Assembly (NCBI GenBank): GCA_003612485.1
Contig: RAZA01000026.1
Span: 1-64,000 of the forward strand
Reading direction: 5' to 3'
Origin: a bacterium D16-50
Lineage (GTDB): Bacteria > Bacillota > Clostridia > Lachnospirales > Lachnospiraceae
DNA: 64,000 bases
Shown here: in pieces, positions 43,571-51,203 of the stretch
Layout: the number at the start of each line of letters is the position of its first letter
Numbering within the stretch: position 1 is the first letter of the stretch
Program-made: the position numbers and the translations under genes
Notes under the pieces: model-generated
Database searches by the model: none
Told to the model about the DNA's origin: nothing
What the model saw: the letters and a program-made list of their open reading frames with translations, nothing else

Positions 43571-44149
43571 ATGAGCGTAAATGGAATAGGGAACTATAGT
43601 TATGGAAGCAATTATATCGGAATGAGCAGGGCAGCACAGATGAGGAACAGGCAGAAACCCACAATGGGAAATTTGGGCAGCACCCAGACTTCTAATATCA
43701 CGCTTCATTATACAGGAGAGAACGGAGATAAGGCATTGACGGCAGTTGGGTTCCCGGACGGCACCAGCGCATCTGTCTATAAGGCAGATAACTATAATGA
43801 CGCTGATCCTGAATACAGAGTAAGGCATTGGGACAAATCGGGTGATTATACAGATACCAATGTGAGAATCAATGATGTCGATCCGGAAAACGCCAGCTAT
43901 CTGGAAATGCTTGCTTATGCTACATATAGTGATGTGCAGGGCTATACTTCTGACGCATTCGGAAACTTCATGTCGGCTGCGGGTGGTGTGAATGGCGATA
44001 TAACCTATGATGAGGACAGCATTAATGTGAAAAAGAACTTTATGAATATGGTAAAAGAATTCATGCAGATGCAGTATGACAATAATAATCTGGCTGGATA
44101 TCTGTCCTTTAAAAAATTCTATGATTATATGGCAGATGGACGGAATTAA
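43571..44149 (+). CDS. Hypothetical NGIG protein 2
   Basis: A 192-residue soluble protein starting MSVNGIGNYSYGSNYIGMSR, with a beta-rich middle (NITLHYTGENGDKALTAVGF, and later YKADNYNDADPEYRVRHW) and a helical C-terminus (FMNMVKEFMQMQYDNNN). No known fold or enzyme motif. ATG 43571 follows TTGGAGGATTTGAAA. Its leader is nearly identical to that of the next gene, so the promoter-proximal parts of the two genes were recently duplicated while the coding parts differ beyond VNGIG. Confidence 0.6.
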   Translation: MSVNGIGNYSYGSNYIGMSRAAQMRNRQKPTMGNLGSTQTSNITLHYTGENGDKALTAVGFPDGTSASVYKADNYNDADPEYRVRHWDKSGDYTDTNVRINDVDPENASYLEMLAYATYSDVQGYTSDAFGNFMSAAGGVNGDITYDEDSINVKKNFMNMVKEFMQMQYDNNNLAGYLSFKKFYDYMADGRN

Positions 44150-44269
44150 GAAAAGTATTGAATAATCTTGCGCTCCATATCCCCAATAAGCCGCAGAGGA
44201 CGGACAGGGCAGGTTCCTCAGCGTTTCGGCAGATTGGGGAATCGGGGAGCAGGGAAAGGAGTTGTTGCC

Positions 44270-44299
44270 GTGGAACGTAGAAAAAGTGTTTCTGTATGA
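44270..44299 (+). CDS. Leader peptide ORF (MERRKSVSV)
   Basis: A 9-codon ORF with a GTG start 8 bp after AAAGGAG. It stops 10 bp before hairpin E3. It corresponds in position to the MKLGRGS ORF before E2. Confidence 0.35.
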   Translation: MERRKSVSV

Positions 44300-44309
44300 A
44301 AGGATAAAA

Positions 44310-44362
44310 TGCTCGGACTTATTATGAGAGAGCAGAGGCGGCTCTGACCGACAGAGGAGCCG
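44310..44362 (+). ncRNA. Two-hairpin leader element, copy E3
   Basis: Hairpin 1: TGCTC and GAGCA around GGACTTATTATGAGA. Hairpin 2: CGGCTC and GAGCCG with a 12-base loop (TGACCGACAGAG). Compared with E2, both changed stem bases turn wobble pairs into Watson-Crick pairs. Confidence 0.75.
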
Positions 44363-44393
44363 CAATATTAAAAATAATGGAGGATGAAAGGAA

Positions 44394-44738
44394 ATGAATG
44401 TAAATGGAATAGGAGCAGCAGGATACCCGGAAGCAGGAAAAGCAAAGGTGCGCCAGGCACAGAATGGCACACAGAGTTTTGACCGGGAGTTTATGGGAAT
44501 GGCATCAAAGTCGCCTCCCTCTTTTGTAGGAAAGGTCTGGACGAAAGAGGAGCTTATGCAGTCGGTTGATAAGCAGGTGCAGAGCAACCAGAGCAAGAAA
44601 ATGTCCGTTTCCGATATGATAAAGGCAACCTGCATGGAGGGGACAAGAGCAAGGTTCCGTTTTGCGGGAGAAGATAAGATATACACATTTGGTGAATACA
44701 TAAAGGAACTTGAGAAACGTTCAAAGAACAATGTGTAG
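44394..44738 (+). CDS. Hypothetical NGIG protein 3
   Basis: A 114-residue soluble protein starting MNVNGIGAAGYPEAGKAKVR, a start I recall from several Lachnospiraceae proteins (DUF6033-like, name uncertain). The C-terminal half (VSDMIKATCMEGTRARFRF, then YTFGEYIKELEKRS) is compact and helical. The ATG follows GGAGGATGAAAGGAA. It is the last intact gene of the cluster; a fourth leader copy follows its stop after 5 bp but no gene comes after that. Confidence 0.6.
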   Translation: MNVNGIGAAGYPEAGKAKVRQAQNGTQSFDREFMGMASKSPPSFVGKVWTKEELMQSVDKQVQSNQSKKMSVSDMIKATCMEGTRARFRFAGEDKIYTFGEYIKELEKRSKNNV

Positions 44739-44743
44739 GCAGC

Positions 44744-44791
44744 GTGTCCGGATTAATATTAAGGGGATGTTTCAGCTCAATGAAGGGGCTG
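44744..44791 (+). ncRNA. Orphan leader element, copy E4
   Basis: Hairpin 1: GTGTCC and GGATGT (three wobbles) around GGATTAATATTAAGG, again 15 bases. Hairpin 2: CAGCTC and GGGCTG with a shorter 7-base loop. No ORF with a ribosome binding site follows before the terminator at 44908, so the gene it served has been lost. Confidence 0.55.
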
Positions 44792-44907
44792 TGATAGTAA
44801 AATAGGGACAATTTAAAGAATTGATTGTTAGTGGAATTGTACCTCCACATTATCTTATTGTGTGGGAAGTTTGCAGGTAAAGAATACATAGCAGGTGATT
44901 TGAAAGT

Positions 44908-44950
44908 AAAGGCGTCTATTGGAAGATACCAATAGATGCCTTTGCACTTT
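44908..44950. terminator. Terminator between the NGIG cluster and the Xre gene
   Basis: GGCGTCTATTGG pairs with CCAATAGATGCC (one wobble); AAA before and TTT after allow function in both directions. Confidence 0.85.
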
Positions 44951-45003
44951 TAAGATAGTACAAAATGATGAATTTTAGATTAGGATATCAGCCGCAGAAT
45001 TTG

Positions 45004-45333
45004 CTATTTCCGTAGCAAACCAAGCATGTAACGAACCATAGGTATCAGATCGGCAGCTTCCTGTTCCGTGCAGTCTTTTTGCAGGGCAAGGAGCTTCTGA
45101 AGGTTTGGAGTTTCTTCTTTGTATGCCGGATCAAAGATTTTGCCGGCTGGTATTTTCAGGTATGTAATCAGGGGGTACAGCTTTTCAAATTTGGGGTTGC
45201 CACGTCCGGCTTCGATATTGAGTATGGTGCGTGAGTCAATATTCAGGATTTCGGCAAGTTTTTCCTGCGAGAGTCCGAGTTCTGTCCGGGCATCACGCAC
45301 TGCGGCGGCAAGATTTTGTTTTGCTTCATTCAT
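45004..45333 (-). CDS. Xre-type regulator of the mobilisation module
   Basis: A 109-residue protein with a Cro/C1 HTH at residues 8-62 (LGLSQEKLAEILNIDSRTIL, then AGRGNPKFEKLYPL) and a short helical C-terminus. Such regulators commonly hold recombinase and mobilisation genes silent. GAGGTG lies before the ATG on the minus strand. It is on the same strand as the relaxase gene but is separated from it by a 221-bp gap with a bidirectional terminator, so it is a separate unit. Confidence 0.8.
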   Translation of the reverse strand: MNEAKQNLAAAVRDARTELGLSQEKLAEILNIDSRTILNIEAGRGNPKFEKLYPLITYLKIPAGKIFDPAYKEETPNLQKLLALQKDCTEQEAADLIPMVRYMLGLLRK

Positions 45334-45492
45334 TGTGATTCACCTCGATAGTAGTTTACAATACACTTCGGCAGGCGTGAATTACGGCGGAATACAGTTA
45401 GAAAGTGAATTAGAGTACATGAAAGAGCGATATAAGAAAATGCACAACATTAAATATGAAGAAGGTCTGAATACAAGGACTGCCACACACAT

Positions 45493-45545
45493 AAGGGTGT
45501 ATCGCAATAGAGGACAAAAACCTCGTTGGGATACACCCTTTTTTA
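45493..45545. terminator. Bidirectional terminator downstream of the relaxase gene
   Basis: AAGGGTGTATC pairs with GATACACCCTT, with an inner GAGG/CCTC pair; TTTTTT on the plus side and AAA-rich on the other. Confidence 0.85.
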
Positions 45546-45554
45546 ATGTCGAAT

Positions 45555-46955
45555 TTAGAGGCTATTTCGGCTTTTTTCCACTTTCCTGTCAACAGCCGCC
45601 TGCTCCGGGCTGCGGCCAAGGTATTGGTTGAGGTTATCCAGTTTCCGGCTAAGGTCAGTGATTTCTTTTTCAGCGGTTTTATAAGTTTTCTGTAAAGCCT
45701 GCTTTTTTGAATAGAGCGCATTATAATCGCTGCGGAGCTTTTCGACATCAAGGTTTTTAGTGCCAACGCCAAAGCGTTTCAGCATATTTTCAGCGCCGTC
45801 ATGGAGCAGAAGCTCCGTTTCGTGTTGGCGCAGGTATCTGTCCTTATCCTTTGACTTCTGGTAGCGGATATGGTAGATGCGGTTGGCTTTGTACTGCTCG
45901 GCATACTTTAAAACCTGCCCCAAATCCTTTAGCTGGCGCTCGGTTTCCACAAGGCTAGCACGGGCTGTTTTTGCAAGTGTGGACTTGGCGGCGATCTGCT
46001 TTTCAAGCTCGGAAATGGAGCCTGCCTGGCTGTAACTTGCGGCAGCAATTTTAAGGTTCTGGATGTCAGCCCAATGCTTTAAACCGGGGTTTTGTGCAAA
46101 CTTATCTTCGGCGGTGTCAATAAGATTTTTCTTTGAATAATCTTTGACAACATGCTTCTTTCTGGAGGGGAACGGTACACGCTTTTTATCTTTTGCAAGC
46201 GCCTTTGCCTCAATGCGTTCCTTGATGCGTTCTTTGGTATACTCCGTGCCTAAAGACTTTGCGCTTCCACGGACAAAACGCTCTCTGTCCAGAGGACGGA
46301 ATGAGATAAATTTATGCGCTTTTTCCCCGAAGTCCTCGCCTTTGATTTCGTAGCCTTTTGCCCGGATCAGCTCGATGCAGTCCTCGTAAGTTTCAGCGTT
46401 TTTTATTGCTTCGTCAATGTCGGCTTTTAACTGATCTTTCCATGCGGAACCGTTTTTTCCAGCCTGCCATTCCCGGTAAGTTTTCCCACGTTTTTCACCT
46501 GGAGTAATAATGGATAGTTCATGCTCCCGGCAGAGGTCATCGCTCAGACTGCGGATGTTGTAATAGGACTTTTTGCAGTCATGATATTTCCCATGAGTGA
46601 CGTTATCGGCGGCGCAGAAAATGATGTGGTTATGGACGTGTCCTTTGTCAATGTGCGTGGTGACAACATAAGAGTATTTTCCCTCTAAAAGTCTGTCAGC
46701 AAGCTCTATGCCTATCTGGTGGGCTTCCTTATAAGAAACCTCACCGGGAAGAAAGGACTGTATCAGATGATAGGCTTTATTTGGATCGGACTGCCTGGTT
46801 TTTGACAGTGCGAATTTGAAATCATAGGCGGCAGTTTCAGGGCTGCACCCATAAGAAGAAATCAGTATGCCCTCATCGGTCTTTTCGGGATTACAGATGT
46901 AGTCTACTGCTTTATCAACGGTTGCCGTGATAGCATGGATTTTTGTGTATGCCAT
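45555..46955 (-). CDS. MOBP-type relaxase (MobA/VirD2-like)
   Basis: A 466-residue relaxase that nicks at oriT and pilots the strand into the recipient. The N-terminal 250 residues form the relaxase domain with the metal-binding histidines in HIDKGHVHNH (101-110) and an early Tyr in DYICNPEK that is the likely nucleophile. The C-terminal 200 residues form a long coiled coil (TARASLVETERQLKDL and following). It overlaps mobC by 52 bp. The ATG follows AAAGG. Whether it serves the Tn1549-like ICE or a separate mobilisable element is unresolved, because that ICE's own relaxase would normally lie near traG, left of this window. Confidence 0.9.
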   Translation of the reverse strand: MAYTKIHAITATVDKAVDYICNPEKTDEGILISSYGCSPETAAYDFKFALSKTRQSDPNKAYHLIQSFLPGEVSYKEAHQIGIELADRLLEGKYSYVVTTHIDKGHVHNHIIFCAADNVTHGKYHDCKKSYYNIRSLSDDLCREHELSIITPGEKRGKTYREWQAGKNGSAWKDQLKADIDEAIKNAETYEDCIELIRAKGYEIKGEDFGEKAHKFISFRPLDRERFVRGSAKSLGTEYTKERIKERIEAKALAKDKKRVPFPSRKKHVVKDYSKKNLIDTAEDKFAQNPGLKHWADIQNLKIAAASYSQAGSISELEKQIAAKSTLAKTARASLVETERQLKDLGQVLKYAEQYKANRIYHIRYQKSKDKDRYLRQHETELLLHDGAENMLKRFGVGTKNLDVEKLRSDYNALYSKKQALQKTYKTAEKEITDLSRKLDNLNQYLGRSPEQAAVDRKVEKSRNSL

Positions 46956-47245
46956 ACCTTTTGCATCAGCTCCTTTACTTCGTTTACATCGGCTTTGTAT
47001 ACGTTGCCTGTGGCATTCATACGCTTTGCAATCTGGTTTAAGTTGTTCCCGATTTTGGCAAGCGCAGCATTGTATTCCTGAAGCTCTGAGTAGTCAATGT
47101 CATAGACATAGCCGTACAAAATCAGATGCCGCAGGAAAGAGGATTTGTCTTTCATATTGGAGGCTTTGCATTTTTGCTCCAGTATGTAAAGTTCATCATT
47201 GCTCAGACGTAGTGTTAAGCGGTTTTGACGTTCTCTGTTCTCCAT
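46904..47245 (-). CDS. mobC: MobC-family relaxosome accessory protein
   Basis: A 113-residue protein with a ribbon-helix-helix-like N-terminus (NRLTLRLSNDELYILEQKCK) and the MobC hallmark (LAKIGNNLNQIAKRMN) in the C-terminal half. MobC binds next to nic and helps melt oriT for the relaxase. ATG 47245 is 11 bp from GGAG; an ATG at 47266 overlaps that ribosome binding site and is less likely. It is directly upstream of and overlapping the relaxase gene, with oriT-like palindromes behind it. Confidence 0.85.
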   Translation of the reverse strand: MENRERQNRLTLRLSNDELYILEQKCKASNMKDKSSFLRHLILYGYVYDIDYSELQEYNAALAKIGNNLNQIAKRMNATGNVYKADVNEVKELMQKVWHTQKSMLSRQPLIKQ

Positions 47246-47322
47246 TGTTTGGGAAGCTCCTTTCATTATAAATGCTTTGTTTTTGTAATATGCCGTATCC
47301 GGCAGGAGGGCTTTTCAAGCGT

Positions 47323-47560
47323 AAAAATTCAGAAATTCCGCAGAGGCAATTTCTGAATTTTGGAGCGCAAAGGGGGTCAGGGGGATATGCCCTCTGCAAG
47401 CCAATTTCCTCAAGTTTCCACTTGGAGAAACTTGGGGGAATTGAAGCCTATGGACGTCCATAGGCAGTGCTTGCTATTCGTGGCAAATTACCCGTAGGGA
47501 ATTTGCGTGTTGTGCGAGCATAGGCGAGCGTCTTACAACACATATGGGCGTTACCGCCCC
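47323..47560. other. Putative oriT: cluster of inverted repeats
   Basis: Six palindromes in 240 bp: AATTCAGAAATT with AATTTCTGAATT (47323-47361); CAAGTTTCC with GGAGAAACTTG (47411-47434); the perfect palindrome CCTATGGACGTCCATAGG (47447-47464); GCAAATTACCC with GGGAATTTGC (47483-47506); TGTTGT with ACAACA (47508-47541); and GGGCG-TTAC-CGCCC (47546-47559). Position beside mobC and relaxase fits oriT. The nick site is not identified. Confidence 0.65.
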
Positions 47561-47613
47561 TGCTTTTGTAAAGCCCTGCGGATATTGGGCTGTAAGAGGA
47601 TTGCTTTGGCAAA

Positions 47614-47672
47614 TAAAAAACTGCCACAACCAGAACAAGGCAGAATTACCCTGTTCCGGCTCATAGCAGTTT
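47614..47672 (-). terminator. Minus-strand terminator or attenuator upstream of mobC
   Basis: Read on the minus strand, AAACTGC pairs with GCAGTTT and, inside it, GAACAGGG with CCTTGTTC, followed by TTTTTT. It would stop transcripts running toward oriT and mobC. Confidence 0.6.
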
Positions 47673-47873
47673 GAGTGTACTTTTATGAATTTATGATTTT
47701 ATCCACTAAAGATTTTAACAAGCGGCAGGAGGAAAGTCAACAAAAGATAGAAGGATAAATTGAATCTGAAACAGAATCAAAAAACGCTCAAAAATATTTG
47801 AGTAATTGGTACAGAAAAATCATACCGATTGCCAATAGAATGAGTTTAAAAACCCGCAGGAAGGAGGTAGAGC

Positions 47874-48203
47874 ATGAATGCAGCAGAGCGCAGGAATGAG
47901 ATCATCAGTATTCTGATTGTCCGGCATCACGCAACAACAAAAGAGCTGGCAAGCGAATTTGATGTAACTGTTGGCACGATAAAAAGCGACATTCAGGCTC
48001 TATCTTTTGCGTATCCAATTTACACAAAGCCAGGTGTTGCGGGCGGGGTTTTTATGGGAGGGCATTATAATCCGCATGTCAATTCCCTAACACAAAGGGA
48101 ACTTGAAACCTTAAAGGAAATATACGAAGAAGCAGAGGACAGGCATAAAGAAGTCCTTGCACAGATTTTACATAAATACGGCCCTGATAAACTGGAATTG
48201 TAA
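47874..48203 (+). CDS. DeoR-type HTH protein
   Basis: A 109-residue protein. A DeoR/HTH_11 domain fills residues 1-60 (RRNEIISILIVRHHATTKEL, FDVTVGTIKSDIQAL); the rest (LTQRELETLKEIYEEAEDR) is helical, and the sugar-binding domain of full-length DeoR proteins is absent. GAAGGAGGTAGAGC precedes the ATG. It lies between oriT and the recombinase on the opposite strand from mobC, a likely regulator of integration or mobilisation. Confidence 0.75.
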   Translation: MNAAERRNEIISILIVRHHATTKELASEFDVTVGTIKSDIQALSFAYPIYTKPGVAGGVFMGGHYNPHVNSLTQRELETLKEIYEEAEDRHKEVLAQILHKYGPDKLEL

Positions 48204-48739
48204 ACTTGCCATTCCGCTAAAGCACATAATCTTTACAGAACCGTTCATAGCAGACGGAGAGTGCTTATGTGCTTTTTGGGCTGGCAAGTCCAGAAATGAT
48301 TTTATCCAGAACGGGCAGAAGAATTCTGTCCAGGCGTACCTTGAAAAATGAATATGTAAATACATGCGGGACGTGTGGGATGTGCGGAGCCGCTATGCGG
48401 ACACGCCAAGAGTTGCCTGCTTCCATTTTTGCATGGGAGTGTATACGAGGGAATATTGAAATCTGGTATTGAAGTTAAGGCAGTGAGCGATAAATGTCTG
48501 GCGAAAAGTGCAGCAGTTGCATGAGGCAATGAGGCATATCTTTGATAATGATACTTCCGGGTTATCCCGGTCAGTTTGGAATGACGGTGCGATACCGATG
48601 TGGACAGTGTAATGAGCTGTCACCCGTATGTGTTTTTTGAAAGAGATTGAAAGAAGTTTTGTCTGCTGATGAGAGCCGGGAAAGGGATTCGTGGTTGTCA
48701 TGGGCAGATAAAGTCTTGTAATGTTTGGAGGTGATTTTT
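48204..48739. other. 536-bp gap, no gene seen
   Basis: No ORF with a convincing ribosome binding site. The region carries a segment (48564-48580; CCCGGTCAGTTTGGAATG) similar to one in the gap at 8429-8446, perhaps a remnant of the same lost insertion type. It is otherwise featureless. Confidence 0.4.
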
Positions 48740-48916
48740 TTGGAAAAGGAAGAGAATAAAAATCTTGTCATGGGGCATGATGAAGAAATTATCATGGCAC
48801 TTGCTATGATACGGCATATGTATCACAAAGGTGATATTTCCGAGATTGTGTATAAAAATATCCGAAAAGATTATTTGCCTAAGATAAAAAGTGTTGCACT
48901 TAGAGAGAAAATGTGA
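48740..48916 (+). CDS. Small SHOCT-like helical protein before the recombinase
   Basis: A 58-residue protein (EIIMALAMIRHMYHKGDISE, then IVYKNIRKDYL), two short helices of SHOCT-like type. TTG 48740 follows GGAGGTGATTTT. Small genes of this kind regularly stand directly before serine recombinase genes in Firmicute mobilisable elements; 48 bp separate the two here. Role unknown; perhaps a recombination directionality factor, which is inference. Confidence 0.55.
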   Translation: MEKEENKNLVMGHDEEIIMALAMIRHMYHKGDISEIVYKNIRKDYLPKIKSVALREKM

Positions 48917-48964
48917 TATTATGAAAGCGTGGTAACAAAGTAGGAAGAATGGAAGGGCAGAATC

Positions 48965-50638
48965 ATGGAAAGAACTGTAGCAATTTATGCGAGAGTTTCA
49001 ACCGAACATGAAGCACAGCTTTCAGCCTTAGAAAATCAAGTTCAATATTATGATGATCTTCTTGCAAAGCATCCGGACTGGACACTATATGAAAGATACA
49101 TAGACGAAGGGATAACGGGTACTTCGGTAAAAAAACGACAGAGTTTTTTGAGAATGATGGAGGATGCGGAAGATAGGAAATTTGACCTGATTATAACAAG
49201 AGAGGTTTCAAGGTTTGCGAGGAATACCGTTGATACTTTGCAGCAGACAAGAATATTAAAGAAGTATGGTGTTGAGGTATATTTTACAGAGGATAATATA
49301 TGGACGATGAATGATGAGGACGGAGAACTTCGTTTGACAATTATGGCAACGTTGGCGCAAAATGAAAGTAAGAAGACATCGATCAGGGTGAAGGCAGGAC
49401 AGAAAGTTTCTTTTCAAAATGCTGTGCCATACGGAACTGGCAATATACTTGGTTATGACAGGGTTGGAAAAGAATTTGTCATCAATGAGGAACAGGCAAA
49501 AACAGTACGAATGATTTTCGACATGTATCTTGACGGAATGGGATTAAGACAGATACAATTTGCTTTAGAAAATGCCGGGAGACTGACTGCTACGGGATTG
49601 AAGAATTGGAGCTGTTCTACTATTAGCAGGGTACTCAACAACGCTTTCTATTGTGGAACGATTGTATACAGGAAAGAATATGTACCTGATTATTTGGAAC
49701 AGAAGAAAATCAAGAATCACGGAGAGATAGAAAATATAGTGGCAGAGGGTACGCATACTCCTATTGTTACTAAAGAAGAATATACAAGAGTGCGAAAAAA
49801 GATGGATACAAAAACACAATCTGTCGATAATCGAGGTAAGCGTGGAAAACACGCATCAGGAGATGTGTGGACAAAAAAATTGAAGTGTAGCTGTTCGGGT
49901 GGTAGCTTTAACCGGAGAGTATGGCACAGGACATCATCAGGAGAGCCACAATACGCATACCAATGTTATAGGCAGATTTCCACAGGTACTATTGCTACAA
50001 GAACAAAAAAAGGTCTTAGCTTGGAGGGCATTTGTGAGGCTCCAATGGTTCCAAGATGGAAGTTAGAGGTTATGGCAAAGGTGGTCTTTCAAAATTTTTG
50101 GAAAGATCGGACGGCGGTGAGGCTGATTGCCGAGGAAATGCTTGAAAAACATATCCAGGATGACCGATACATAAATTTTGAAAAAGAAATCAAGGAGTTA
50201 AAAGCTAAGATTGCCAAAACTGATAAAAAGTACGAAAACCTTGTTGATCTTCGGGTAAATGGTGAAATTGACAAAGCCATGTTTGACCTAAAGAAAAAAG
50301 AACTGCTGGAAGATAAGGAAAGACTTGAAAAGCAGTTAGAAGGTTATCAAGTAGATGAGGATATGTCAGATGAGGACTATAATCGCAGACTGGAGGTATT
50401 AAAGTGCGGGCTGGAAAATAATTTTGATTTTTCGGTGTATGACATTCCAGAGGAAATAATAGATGATTTTGTGGATGAGATAATTGTTTACAAAGACTGC
50501 TTCTTATGGAAGTTGAGTATGTTTGGCGATGAAACACGGATGAAACTTTGTGTAAACAAAGATAAGTCTGTAGAAATTGAAAAAACCCCTAATGTTGATA
50601 CACGCTGCACAGGCGGCAATCTTAAATTGATGCCATAG
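48965..50638 (+). CDS. Large serine recombinase
   Basis: A 557-residue integrase/excisionase. The catalytic domain has Ser-12 in YARVSTEHE, then DEGITGTSVKKRQSFLRMM and ITREVSRFARN. It continues with the recombinase domain (YDRVGKEFVINEEQAKTVRM), a Cys-containing zinc-ribbon region and a coiled coil (YINFEKEIKELKAKIAKTDK). It lacks the DUF4368-type tail of the recombinase at the left edge, so it belongs to a different lineage. It likely integrates and excises the relaxase-oriT module; its att site should lie near array B just downstream. GGAAGGGCAGAATC precedes the ATG. Confidence 0.93.
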   Translation: MERTVAIYARVSTEHEAQLSALENQVQYYDDLLAKHPDWTLYERYIDEGITGTSVKKRQSFLRMMEDAEDRKFDLIITREVSRFARNTVDTLQQTRILKKYGVEVYFTEDNIWTMNDEDGELRLTIMATLAQNESKKTSIRVKAGQKVSFQNAVPYGTGNILGYDRVGKEFVINEEQAKTVRMIFDMYLDGMGLRQIQFALENAGRLTATGLKNWSCSTISRVLNNAFYCGTIVYRKEYVPDYLEQKKIKNHGEIENIVAEGTHTPIVTKEEYTRVRKKMDTKTQSVDNRGKRGKHASGDVWTKKLKCSCSGGSFNRRVWHRTSSGEPQYAYQCYRQISTGTIATRTKKGLSLEGICEAPMVPRWKLEVMAKVVFQNFWKDRTAVRLIAEEMLEKHIQDDRYINFEKEIKELKAKIAKTDKKYENLVDLRVNGEIDKAMFDLKKKELLEDKERLEKQLEGYQVDEDMSDEDYNRRLEVLKCGLENNFDFSVYDIPEEIIDDFVDEIIVYKDCFLWKLSMFGDETRMKLCVNKDKSVEIEKTPNVDTRCTGGNLKLMP

Positions 50639-50640
50639 GA

Positions 50641-51013
50641 ATTTGGGTACTTGCAGGCAAAAGTATTGAAAAAAGGCTTAAAATCAAGGTTTTTTAGGCT
50701 TTGTGGGGTTCATCACAGTGGGTGGTGGGCCCCGCTTTTTGGTGTTTTTTAATGCCGCTGATAGCATGGCGATAGGGGAAAAAATCGTACTATCAGGCAA
50801 AAGTATACTATCACGCAAAAGTCGGGGGTTTCCGTGATAGTATAAAACGGAAAGGTAAAAGGGTGTAGGATATTGGCGGTTTTGGGTGAAAGGCGTATTT
50901 GTTTGACGGAAAATGCTGTTGAAAAACGGGGGATATGATACAAACACGGAAACTGCCTGGAATTTTCGTGTTTGTATATGAGTTTCCGTGATAGTTTGGG
51001 GTTTTGCCTGTTT
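50641..51013. repeat. Iteron array B
   Basis: Units of the same family as array A: TACTTGCAGGCAAAAG (50648), TACTATCAGGCAAAAG (50788), TACTATCACGCAAAAGTC (50807), reversed GTTTCCGTGATAGTATA (50828), ACAAACACGGAAACTG (50940), reversed TTTTCGTGTTTGTATATG (50963), GTTTCCGTGATAG (50982) and TTTTGCCTGTTTG (51002). Less regular than A. It begins 3 bp after the recombinase stop. No gene. Confidence 0.8.
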
Positions 51014-51203
51014 GTTTAAAGGATTTGCAACAAAAATTTAGTTTAGTAAATTGTGTAGATAAGTGTAGAAATGACTATGGCTATTGAAATGAATGGTCGG
51101 CATACATCAAAAATAATTCAAATAGAAAAGTTGATTTGTACTATTGACAATACAATAGGACTGTGATAATCTATAGTCAAATAAGCAAGGCGGAGGAATA
51201 AAT

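Noticed and set aside
43538..44731. 397-residue open frame on the minus strand over the NGIG genes
   Set aside because: It is antisense to two plus-strand genes with good ribosome binding sites and to the repeated leaders; its repeated peptide blocks are only the complement of E2 and E3.
45334..45492. Plus-strand peptide NYGGIQLESELEYMKERYKK
   Set aside because: No start codon with a ribosome binding site; it lies between a minus-strand promoter region and a terminator. It may be a gene remnant but cannot be supported.
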